Part shown: in pieces, positions 8,041 through 15,333 of the stretch
Position numbering within the stretch: the stretch's first letter is position 1
How the letters are laid out: every line of letters starts with the position of its first letter
Source: JAJRVH01 sp964505995
GTDB lineage: Bacteria > Pseudomonadota > Zetaproteobacteria > Mariprofundales > Mariprofundaceae
Direction: 5' to 3'
Assembly: GCA_964505995.1 (NCBI GenBank)
Contig: CAZDLB010000016.1
Coordinates: 1-22,298, forward strand
Length of the DNA stretch: 22,298 nt
Position numbers and translations under genes: made by a program
The notes under the pieces: generated by a model
Databases searched by the model: none
What the model saw: the letters and a program-made list of their open reading frames with translations, nothing else
Told to the model about the DNA's origin: nothing

Positions 8041-8934
8041 TCAGGTCCGCCCTTTGCGCCGGTTCGCCCGGGGGTGGGCCGCATCATACACCTCGGTCAG
8101 TCTCGCGATATCCAGATGCGTATAGCGCTCCGTCGTGCCCAGCGACGCATGGCCAAGCAGTTCCTGAATCGCGCGCAGATCCACGCCACCGGCCAGCAGA
8201 TGCGTGGCAAAGGAATGGCGCAGACGGTGCGGTGTCACCGAAAGATCCGCGCCCGTCTGATTCGCGCGGGACTTGAGGATGCGCTGCACGCTTCGCGTCG
8301 TCAGCCTGCCGCCGCGGCGATTGAGGAAGACCGCCCGCTGCGAGGCATCGGCGATTCTCAGCGCCAGATACTCGGCCAGAAGTCGGGCCGCACCCTCGGG
8401 CAGCGGCACGATGCGCTCCTTGCGCCCCTTGCCGAATACCCGCAGCTCGCGCCCCTGAAGATCCACATCCTCGAGATTCAGCCCCACGAGCTCGGAAACA
8501 CGCAGGCCACAGCCGTACATCACCGCAATCAGCGCCAGATCACGCGCCTCGCAGGCTCCGCCGGCGGATTGCATCAAGGCCTGGGTCTGCTCCGGCGGCA
8601 GCGTGCGCGGCAGACTGCGGGGACGCTTCGGCGGCCGCACGCCAGCGGCGACATTGCTCCGGCACCAGCCGGCTCGCACGGCGGCGTCGAAGAAGCTGGA
8701 AAGGGCCGAAAGCCTGCGCGCCAGCGTGCTGGCCGCAAGCCCCTCGGCATGCCCCTTCACCAGCCAGTTCTGCACATGCTGCCGACGCACGTCGCCCAGG
8801 TTTTCCAGGCCGGAGGATCGCAGGAAATCGAGCAGATCCCGACGATAGGCTGCAACGGTATGAGCGGAGGCCAGTCGCACATCGGCCAGCTCCCGCAGAA
8901 AGGAATCGATGGCCTGCGCGAGCGTCATCGCCAT
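8041..8934 (-). CDS. xerC: Tyrosine recombinase XerC
   Basis: XerC partners XerD at dif to resolve chromosome dimers at the division septum. The 297-residue protein has an N-terminal SAM-like core-binding domain (about 1-100). The catalytic domain contains the full residue set: R145, K169, H236, R239, H262 and nucleophile Y271, spaced almost exactly as in E. coli XerC. The tail after the tyrosine (HLDIARLTEVYDAAHPRA) is the XerC rather than the XerD form. The ATG at 8934 overlaps the stop of the upstream DUF484-GGDEF gene (TGATG). A DUF484 gene next to xerC is a conserved arrangement in gammaproteobacteria, which strengthens the assignment. It is a chromosomal housekeeping recombinase; nothing around it suggests an integron or phage. 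Confidence 0.95.
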   Translation of the reverse strand: MAMTLAQAIDSFLRELADVRLASAHTVAAYRRDLLDFLRSSGLENLGDVRRQHVQNWLVKGHAEGLAASTLARRLSALSSFFDAAVRAGWCRSNVAAGVRPPKRPRSLPRTLPPEQTQALMQSAGGACEARDLALIAVMYGCGLRVSELVGLNLEDVDLQGRELRVFGKGRKERIVPLPEGAARLLAEYLALRIADASQRAVFLNRRGGRLTTRSVQRILKSRANQTGADLSVTPHRLRHSFATHLLAGGVDLRAIQELLGHASLGTTERYTHLDIARLTEVYDAAHPRANRRKGRT

Positions 8935-10070
8935 CAGTCCGGTCTCTGCTCCTGGGCCGTTTCATAACGGTTGCCGCCCAGCGCCTTGGCGACATACATG
9001 GCCTGATCGGCCCGGTCGATCAGCTCCTTGACGGCCATGTCCGCTTCGGCCGGAGAGTAGGCCACCCCCATGCTGATGCTGAGCTTTTCATCGCCAGGCA
9101 TCGGCGCCGCCGCCACGCCCTGCACGATGCGTCCGGCGATCTCCTTCGCCTTGGCCTCCGAACATCCGGGAAGCAGCACCACGAACTCGTCGCCGCCCAT
9201 GCGGATCAGCGGATCCTGGGCGCGCACGAAATGACGGATCTGGTCACAGACCATGGCCAGCACGTCATCGCCCACGGCATGGCCGAGACGGTCATTGATG
9301 CCCTTGAACGCATCGACATCGACATACAGGCAGGCCACGTCGCAATCGCGACCGAACCATTGCGACAGCGGCTGATGGCTGTGGGGCTGCAGGAAGCGGC
9401 GGTTGTGGCTACCGGTCAGCGAATCCGTGATCGCCAGCCGCGCCAGACGCTCGCGCGTCACCGCATGCTCCAGCGTCAGACCAACCACCTGCGCCAGATG
9501 CTGCAGGAAGTCCGTGCTCTGATCCGGTGCAAAGCGATCCCGGTCCACCGAGCCCAGGCCGAGAACCCCGAACGGATGCTCCAGATCGCCGAGCACCAGC
9601 AGCGCCAGCGATCCTAGATGCTCGTCCTGCGCATCCAGCCAGTCGAAGCCCCGCCCGGCTGATAGCTGCATCAGCCACACCCGTTTCTTCGCCAGACCCA
9701 TCTGCTGAATCTCGCCCTTCTCGATCCAGACCAGATCCCGTTCGGACAGGCCATCAAGCTTGCGCCCGCCCATGAAACTCGAGCGGTCGATCCAGAAGCG
9801 GACGAAATCCAGGTCAAAGCCCGTTCGCAGACCACGCAGCAGCGTAAAACACAGATCCTCCGGATCCGTGGACTTGAGCACCTGGGATTCGAGTTCGAAC
9901 AGATGCGAGAACAGCCGCTCATTGGCCCGCAGCCGCTTCATGACGTCGGCCACATACTGACGCAGCTCCCGGTTTTCCTCGGCCAGCTGCTGGAAGCGGC
10001 GCTCCGACAGATCCTGGACCTTGGTTGCGGGCTCGCGCCCGCCGGATGCCCCTTCCCGCCGCCTGCTCAT
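8934..10070 (-). CDS. DUF484 (GAF-like) - GGDEF fusion, predicted diguanylate cyclase
   Basis: This 378-residue cytoplasmic protein starts with a charged coiled-coil helix (about 20-60). A DUF484/GAF-like domain follows to about 205, recognised by the LGSLALLVLG and FGVLGLGSVDRDRFAPDQSTDFLQ pattern. A GGDEF domain occupies about 210-372. The catalytic GGDEF is intact at 292-296, and an inhibitory I-site (R283 to D286) lies five residues before it. It should therefore synthesise c-di-GMP with product inhibition. The ATG at 10070 overlaps the upstream stop as ATGA and has an AGG in front; longer frames run back into the upstream gene. Stand-alone DUF484 genes (yigA-like) typically precede xerC, and here the same slot holds a fusion. 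The GAF-like ligand is unknown. Confidence 0.88.
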   Translation of the reverse strand: MSRRREGASGGREPATKVQDLSERRFQQLAEENRELRQYVADVMKRLRANERLFSHLFELESQVLKSTDPEDLCFTLLRGLRTGFDLDFVRFWIDRSSFMGGRKLDGLSERDLVWIEKGEIQQMGLAKKRVWLMQLSAGRGFDWLDAQDEHLGSLALLVLGDLEHPFGVLGLGSVDRDRFAPDQSTDFLQHLAQVVGLTLEHAVTRERLARLAITDSLTGSHNRRFLQPHSHQPLSQWFGRDCDVACLYVDVDAFKGINDRLGHAVGDDVLAMVCDQIRHFVRAQDPLIRMGGDEFVVLLPGCSEAKAKEIAGRIVQGVAAAPMPGDEKLSISMGVAYSPAEADMAVKELIDRADQAMYVAKALGGNRYETAQEQRPD

Positions 10071-11470
10071 GGCCTGACGCTTTCCTCCAGCAGGATACGC
10101 CAGGGCGCATCGGCATGCTCCCGGGCCAGATACATGCGCTTGCGGCCGCGATCGGAATAGTTGCTCGAACGATAATCCTGATCGAATTCGGCCACGACCA
10201 CCTCGCCTTCGGGCCAGCGGTTCGGATCGTGAATCAGGCTGAGGTTGGAGAATTTCACCTCGATGAACTTCTTCCCCGCATTGATGCGCCGCTTGTAGCG
10301 CTTCCACGCGGCCAGATCACGCTTGCCGGAACGGAAGCGCGGATGGTAGTGCGAAAGGTAAGCCTCGGTATCCAGCGACATCCAGTCCCTGCGCCAGCTC
10401 TCCAGCGCATCGCGGACCGACTGCCGCAGCGCCTCGCGGGCGGACGCCTCGCCAAAGCGCAGATTCTCGCCGACGATCACCCAGCTCCTTCCCAGCTTCA
10501 CATGGTCGGCCATTGCCAGCAGGCGCGGGTTCGGCAGCGAGAAACAGCCGCGTGTGTCCTGTGGCGGGCGGCGTTTGACATCGGCCGGATAGCCATGCAT
10601 CCAGATGCCGTGGCCATCCTTGCCGTGCAGCCGGTCCAGCGCATTGGGATAATCGATCGGGAAGGCCACCGGGCCATAACGGGCCTCGATCTCCCTCCCC
10701 TGCAACCTGCCGACAAAGCGATATACCCCGTTCGGCGTACGACCATCGCCCTCGCTGGTCTTGTCGCCGGATGCCGAACCGGTCACGACATATTCATCGG
10801 CCACGCGCCGGAACTCGCCCTGATCGTCGCGTTCATAGAGAAACAGGCGCGAGCGGGCCTTGTCGACGAGAAACACATTGGCGATTCCCGGCCCGGGCAA
10901 CAGCAGATCCAGCGGCACACCGGCCACGGCATCGAGGCGGTCCATGAAGGCCTGCAGGCGGGCGTCGGCCTCGCCGAGTCCGGCGGAGAGATCCGCCGAG
11001 GCCAGCAGGCGCTCCTTGTCGCGCACATTGCGGGCATAGTCGCCGGCGCGGTGCACGGCCTTCAGGGCCTGGCGGCGATGCGCCTCGGCCCGGAGCAGCG
11101 AGGCCAGCGGGTCATCGCCGACGGCATCATTCAGCCATTGCAGGGCCGTGGACGGCTGATCCGATTTCAGCGCCAGTGCCGCCAGCAGGATGGCCCGATC
11201 GGACGCATTAAGTGCCCGTACCACCTCGCCATCCCCGTCGATGAGCGCCTGCATCACGCGCCGCCATTTCGGATCAACCTCCATCGCCTGGAGTGTCACC
11301 GCATCCTTCGCCTCGGCCGGCTTTTCCGCAGCCACGGAAGCCGCCAGCGCGGCCTGATCCGGGACGGCGGCATCGGCCGTTTCAATCGCCTGAGCCTGCG
11401 CCGGCAGCACGCCCAGCAGCCCCAGCAGGGGCAGGCTAAAGCACCGATTCACGGACAATCTTCCAACCAT
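10067..11470 (-). CDS. L,D-transpeptidase (YkuD) family protein with C-terminal NTF2-like (Cds6-type) domain
   Basis: This exported protein of about 467 residues has a signal peptide with a hydrophobic core and a PAQAQA cleavage region (about 1-27). A helical region of about 170 residues follows, then a YkuD catalytic domain at about 197-334 and an NTF2-like domain at about 352-464. The catalytic domain has the expected His (WMHGYP, H292) and Cys (DTRGCFSLPN, C309), so it is probably active in cross-linking or anchoring to peptidoglycan. The last domain (KRYKRR, FIEVKFSNL, DQDYRS) closely resembles the C-terminus of the upstream TPR protein. I chose the ATG at 11470, preceded by GGAGAAG, which overlaps that gene by 35 bases. 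A GTG at 11452 would also keep the signal peptide. Confidence 0.87.
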   Translation of the reverse strand: MVGRLSVNRCFSLPLLGLLGVLPAQAQAIETADAAVPDQAALAASVAAEKPAEAKDAVTLQAMEVDPKWRRVMQALIDGDGEVVRALNASDRAILLAALALKSDQPSTALQWLNDAVGDDPLASLLRAEAHRRQALKAVHRAGDYARNVRDKERLLASADLSAGLGEADARLQAFMDRLDAVAGVPLDLLLPGPGIANVFLVDKARSRLFLYERDDQGEFRRVADEYVVTGSASGDKTSEGDGRTPNGVYRFVGRLQGREIEARYGPVAFPIDYPNALDRLHGKDGHGIWMHGYPADVKRRPPQDTRGCFSLPNPRLLAMADHVKLGRSWVIVGENLRFGEASAREALRQSVRDALESWRRDWMSLDTEAYLSHYHPRFRSGKRDLAAWKRYKRRINAGKKFIEVKFSNLSLIHDPNRWPEGEVVVAEFDQDYRSSNYSDRGRKRMYLAREHADAPWRILLEESVRP

Positions 11471-12392
11471 GCGACGTCTTCTCCAGCACCAGCTCCTTGT
11501 GATCCCTGCTGCGGTAGCCTGGCGAGCGGAAGTCCTGCCGGAAATCGGCCCGCACCTTCCCCTGCGCCAGCGCAGACAGGCGTATCGTATCAAGTTTCAC
11601 GTCGATAAACGACTTGTTCCCGATGACCCGACGCTTGTAACGCTCCCAGGCCGCGCGGGATGAGAAACGCGCAGGCGGCGTGAAATCCGACGCATAGGCC
11701 GAGAAATAGCCCTCGATATTGCGCGCACTCCAGGCGCTGCGCCAGGCCTCGATGGCCGCCAGAACCTCAGCCCGGTCGGCATCGCTCAGCAGTGGCCTGA
11801 CCTCGGGCCGGGGAGAATCGCCTGCCTTGTCGTCGCTCTCTCCGGATGATTCGACCTGCACAGTACGCCCTCCGGAAGACTCCGGCCGAGCCTGCGGCGC
11901 ATCGTCATCCAGGTGCAGCAAGCGCTCGTAACGCCGCTTAAGCCGCGGATCATCGCTGTCGATCATCGCCTTCTGGTAGGACTCCAGGGCCAGCTTGACA
12001 TACATGTCCCCGATATTCTGATGGGCCGTCGCATAATCCGGATTCAGCTCCAGCGAGGCCTCGAGCTCGCGCACCGCCGCGCGCAGATCGCCCAGCTCGT
12101 TGTAGATCACGGCGAGGTTGTTGTGCGGCTCGGCCAGCGTCGGGCGCAGTTTCAGCACATGGCGGAAATGCCGGATCGCCGGCTGGAAGTTCCGGCGATG
12201 CGCCTCGGCCACGCCAAGCAGGAACCAGATGCGGTAATCCGAAGGCGATTGCTCCGCCAGACCAGTCAGCATATCCACGGCCTCGGCATCCTGTCCCTGA
12301 TCGAGCAGCGCCTGCGCCTCATCCAGCCCGGCCGCCTGCGCCGGCAGCGATGCGGCCAGAACGAACAGCATGGTGATCAGCCATCTAGTCAT
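11436..12392 (-). CDS. Exported TPR protein with C-terminal NTF2-like (Cds6-type) domain
   Basis: This 318-residue protein begins with a signal peptide (about 1-20, ending PAQAA). Three or so TPR units at about 22-145 follow (WFLLGVAEAHRRNF, AEPHNNLAVIYNELGD, ATAHQNIGDMYVKLA). Then come a polar linker rich in Ser, Glu and Asp, and an NTF2-like domain at about 212-318. That last domain shares the pattern AW-x-RYKRR, K-x-FI-x-VK, F-x-QD-x-RS and W-x-I-x-x-ES with the downstream transpeptidase-like protein. It probably acts in the periplasm as a scaffold, possibly with that enzyme; this is inference. The ATG at 12392 overlaps the DUF502 stop by eight bases and has GGAGAAGAAGG in front. Confidence 0.85.
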   Translation of the reverse strand: MTRWLITMLFVLAASLPAQAAGLDEAQALLDQGQDAEAVDMLTGLAEQSPSDYRIWFLLGVAEAHRRNFQPAIRHFRHVLKLRPTLAEPHNNLAVIYNELGDLRAAVRELEASLELNPDYATAHQNIGDMYVKLALESYQKAMIDSDDPRLKRRYERLLHLDDDAPQARPESSGGRTVQVESSGESDDKAGDSPRPEVRPLLSDADRAEVLAAIEAWRSAWSARNIEGYFSAYASDFTPPARFSSRAAWERYKRRVIGNKSFIDVKLDTIRLSALAQGKVRADFRQDFRSPGYRSRDHKELVLEKTSHGWKIVRESVL

Positions 12393-12999
12393 CCTTCTTC
12401 TCCACCCCAGCCGGCGGCAGCACGCCGCCGGAAAGCACCAGCTTCATCCCCTCCTCCACACTCATGTCCAGACGCACAAGCTCGGCCTCCTCGACGAAAA
12501 GAAGCCAGCCGGTGGTCGGCAATGGCGTGGATGGCACGAAGACCGACACGAATTCGTGGCCCCCGCCATGTTCGGGCAGCTGCCCCTCACCGGTCACGAA
12601 GCCGATGACCCAGCGACCGCGGTTCGGAAACTGCACCATCACGACCTCCTGGAAGGCCTTCGAGCTGTCGCTGAAGATGGCCGCCAGCAGCTGTCGCGTG
12701 GCCTTGTGCACCGTGCGCACCAGCGGGATGCGCTCCATGACACTGTCCACCAGATGCATCAGCTGGCTGCCGATGAAATGCGTCGTCACGGCCCCGACCA
12801 GCAGGATGAACAGCAGCGCCATCAGAATGCCCATGCCCGGAATGTCGATGCCGAACAGAACCTCGGGGCGATAGGCATGGGGCAGAAGATCGATGCCCCG
12901 ATCCGTCGTCTCGATCAGCCAGTTGATGATCGCCACCGTCACCAGCAGCGGCGCCAGCGCCACGATGCCGGCGATAAAGTAGCGACGCAGCAGCCCCAT
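12385..12999 (-). CDS. DUF502 family membrane protein
   Basis: This 204-residue protein has two transmembrane helices (about 6-27 and 53-75) followed by a soluble region with the DUF502 hallmarks. These are RIPLVRTVHKATRQL (about 91-105), VVMVQFPNRG, VSVFVPSTPLPTTGWL and the closing LDMSVEEGMKLVLSGG. The family is widespread and of unknown function; the soluble part resembles a small beta domain anchored at the inner membrane. The ATG at 12999 overlaps the upstream stop as TGATG and is preceded by GGGGAGG. Its position among envelope genes hints at an envelope role, but the sequence itself does not show one. Confidence 0.9.
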   Translation of the reverse strand: MGLLRRYFIAGIVALAPLLVTVAIINWLIETTDRGIDLLPHAYRPEVLFGIDIPGMGILMALLFILLVGAVTTHFIGSQLMHLVDSVMERIPLVRTVHKATRQLLAAIFSDSSKAFQEVVMVQFPNRGRWVIGFVTGEGQLPEHGGGHEFVSVFVPSTPLPTTGWLLFVEEAELVRLDMSVEEGMKLVLSGGVLPPAGVEKKDD

Positions 13000-13925
13000 C
13001 AGCGGGCCTCCCCGCGCGCCAGCATACGGCGCGTGGCCTCGGACAGGGGCGCATGCAGCAGACCGCGCACGGGTTTCAGCTGCAAGGTTTCGCCGGCATC
13101 ATGCGCCAGCCTGTGCTCGAGAAAGGCCAGCGTCTGCGGATGCGGATGCGCGATGACGATGCATGCCCGTCCGGTTTCCTGACAACGAATCGCCTGGTCC
13201 CAGGCGGCCTGCATGAAGGCTTCATCCTGCCGATGGTCGAGAAAGATCTGACGCTCCGCCCAGGGTATCCCGGCCCGGGCCGCCTCCAGCGCCGCAATGC
13301 TGTCGCCACTGGTGCGTGAATCGATAAAGAACAGCCCCTGCTGACGCAGCAGACGCATCAGCCGCGCCATCGGCTCGCGCAGCCGTGTCAGATGCGAGCC
13401 CATGTGATTGTTGACCCCCTCAACATAGGGAACGCGGCTCATGTCCGCCAGAAAGGTCCGCTCCTGCGTCTCCGCGTCCATGTCCGCGCGCAGAAAGGAT
13501 GGCCCCATGCTGCGGCGGTACTTCTCCGTGGCCGGTTCCATCGGCAGATGCAGCATGACCATCTGCCCGGCCCGATGCGCCATCTCCGCCGCCTCATCGG
13601 CATGGGATGAGCCGGGCAGGATCGAGATCGCCACCGGCACATGCAGCGCCAGGATCCGTTGCAGCGCATGCAGATCATAGCCGACATCGTCCATGACCAG
13701 CGCAACACCGCGGCCGGGTGGCGGAGGAAGCTCCGGGCGATCCGGCCGCGGCTCCGGATGCGACGGCGCCGCATGAAAGTCCTCGAACACGACATCGGGC
13801 ACCGTCACCTTCAGCTCGGCCTGAGGCTGGGGCCTGAGCCAGACGGCCGCCATCCCGATCAGGACCAGCAGTACGCCGGCCAGCGAAAGCGACAGCCATG
13901 CAGGCATGCGTTTTCCGGCACGCAT
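12999..13925 (-). CDS. Divergent polysaccharide deacetylase family protein (YibQ-like)
   Basis: This 308-residue protein carries an N-terminal membrane anchor (about 9-30) and a proline-rich periplasmic linker (PSHPEPRPDRPELPPPP). The divergent polysaccharide deacetylase domain starts at about residue 74 (VALVMDDVGYD). Family motifs follow in order: ISILPGSSHADEAAEMAH, MLHLPMEP, GVNNHMGS, FFIDSRTS and IVIAHPHP. The family has the NodB-like barrel fold and is typically encoded beside envC and ctpA, exactly as here, but its substrate is unproven. The ATG at 13925 lies 21 bases after the ctpA stop with only a weak AGGCGG. An alternative ATG at 13907 would shorten the cytoplasmic tail by six residues. 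Confidence 0.9.
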   Translation of the reverse strand: MRAGKRMPAWLSLSLAGVLLVLIGMAAVWLRPQPQAELKVTVPDVVFEDFHAAPSHPEPRPDRPELPPPPGRGVALVMDDVGYDLHALQRILALHVPVAISILPGSSHADEAAEMAHRAGQMVMLHLPMEPATEKYRRSMGPSFLRADMDAETQERTFLADMSRVPYVEGVNNHMGSHLTRLREPMARLMRLLRQQGLFFIDSRTSGDSIAALEAARAGIPWAERQIFLDHRQDEAFMQAAWDQAIRCQETGRACIVIAHPHPQTLAFLEHRLAHDAGETLQLKPVRGLLHAPLSEATRRMLARGEAR

Positions 13926-13946
13926 CCGAACGGCCCGCCTGTCAGC

Positions 13947-15269
13947 CTATCCCTGAAGGGCGTGCAGACCCTCGAGCAGGTCCAGTGCCCGCTGCAGCTG
14001 TGTGTCGGTCCGCAGACGCTTCTGCATGGCCTCGCTGGGCTCGCCACCGGCCGTCTTCGTTTCCCTGGGTTTCTTGCCGCCGTTGCCGTTCTGCAGATGC
14101 CCCTTCAGGTCGCGTTCGAAAACGGACGGGAAGGATGGCCCCTCCTCCTTGCTGGCCAGCTCGATCTTCTGCTGCTTGACCAAGATGTCCGGCGTGATGC
14201 CGGTCGCCTGAATCGAATTGCCGCTGGGCGTGTAGTACAGCGCCGTCGTCAACTTGAAAGCCGTGCCGTCCGGCAGCGGAACGACCGACTGCACGGAACC
14301 CTTGCCAAAGCTCTTCGTGCCCAACAGCACGGCGCGGTGATGATCCTTCAGCGCGCCGGCGACGATCTCCGAGGCCGAAGCCGAGCCCTGGTTGATCAGC
14401 ACGACCAGCGGCAGGCCCTTCAGAGCATCCCCGGGCTTGGCATCAAAGCTCAGATTCTTGCCGACCCGCGACTTGGTGCTGACGATATTGCCCTTGTCCA
14501 GGAACAGGTCGGCAACCTCAACGGCCTGATCCAGCAGCCCACCCGGGTTGTTGCGCAGATCCAGAACCACGCCCGACAGACCGCCGGACTGCTTCTTCAG
14601 CTCGTCGATCTTCTGACGCAGCAGATCGCTGGTGCGTTCCTGGAACTGGGTGATGCGCAGATAGCCATAGCCCGGCGCCAGAAAATCGCTCTTCACCGAC
14701 TTGATCTTGATCCTGTCGCGCACAATCCTGAATTCCAGCGGCGCGCTCTCGCCCTGGCGGAAGATCGTCAGCGTGATGCTGGTGCCTGGCTTGCCGCGCA
14801 TCTTCTTCACCGCCTCGGGCAGGCTCATGTCGCGCGCCAGCTCGTCATCGATCTTGATGATCAGATCGCCCGCCTTCACACCGGCGCGATCGGCCGGCGT
14901 ATCCTCGATGGGCGAGACGACGCGGATGCCGCCCTCGGCCGCGGTAATCTCGATACCCAGACCGCCGAACTCGCCCTTCGTCTCGACATTCATCTGGGCA
15001 TACATCTCCTTGTCCAGATATGTCGAATGCGGGTCCAGGCTGGAGAGCATGCCGGAGAGCGCGCCGTCGATCAGCTCCTCGTCGCTGACCTCCTTCACAT
15101 AGGAGCGCTTGACCATCTCCATGACACGGGAGAATTTCTGCAGCTGCCGGTAATCCGTCGCCGCACTGGCCTGCTGAACGACGGGGTCGGGCAGCCAGGC
15201 GGTCGCAGCCGCCGCAAGCACCGCCAGCGCCCCGATCGACAGAATGATTCTACGATATTTCAATGCCAT
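13947..15269 (-). CDS. ctpA: Carboxy-terminal processing protease, S41 family (CtpA type)
   Basis: This 440-residue periplasmic protease has a signal or anchor segment at about 6-25. An N-terminal helical part follows, with SSLDPHSTYLD at 76-86. A PDZ domain lies at about 95-180 (GGLGIEI start) and an S41 catalytic core after it. Comparison with E. coli Prc spacing places the serine at S298 in GSASASE, the lysine at K323 in FGKGSVQ and the supporting glutamine at Q327, so the enzyme should be active. The conserved DLRNNPGGLL is at 237-246. CtpA-type proteases degrade or process envelope proteins, including peptidoglycan hydrolases in some species. The gene sits between envC and the deacetylase-like gene in a conserved order. 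The ATG at 15269 is preceded by GGAGAGAAG. Confidence 0.94.
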   Translation of the reverse strand: MALKYRRIILSIGALAVLAAAATAWLPDPVVQQASAATDYRQLQKFSRVMEMVKRSYVKEVSDEELIDGALSGMLSSLDPHSTYLDKEMYAQMNVETKGEFGGLGIEITAAEGGIRVVSPIEDTPADRAGVKAGDLIIKIDDELARDMSLPEAVKKMRGKPGTSITLTIFRQGESAPLEFRIVRDRIKIKSVKSDFLAPGYGYLRITQFQERTSDLLRQKIDELKKQSGGLSGVVLDLRNNPGGLLDQAVEVADLFLDKGNIVSTKSRVGKNLSFDAKPGDALKGLPLVVLINQGSASASEIVAGALKDHHRAVLLGTKSFGKGSVQSVVPLPDGTAFKLTTALYYTPSGNSIQATGITPDILVKQQKIELASKEEGPSFPSVFERDLKGHLQNGNGGKKPRETKTAGGEPSEAMQKRLRTDTQLQRALDLLEGLHALQG

Positions 15270-15333
15270 GCTCTTCTCTCCATGCGGCCCGGTCCGGGCT
15301 GCTTCGTTTTCGGCCAGCGAGGCTGCCAGCCGA

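Noticed and set aside
8041..8934. Tyrosine recombinase as a sign of an integron or integrative element
   Set aside because: The residue spacing and the tail after the catalytic tyrosine are those of XerC, and the neighbours are housekeeping genes with no attachment site or tRNA.
6523..8967. A plus-strand open frame of more than 800 codons, with similar long ones at 4028-5818, 10025-11608 and 13641-15410
   Set aside because: Each lies opposite a well-recognised minus-strand gene, has a His/Gln/Arg-rich composition with no domain pattern, and arises because GC-rich coding sequence rarely makes stops in the antisense frame.
15270..15333. GCCCGGACCGGGC hairpin between envC and ctpA as a regulatory element
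   Set aside because: It is a short stem of five or six pairs in GC-rich sequence, without a T-tract or a recognisable riboswitch pattern.
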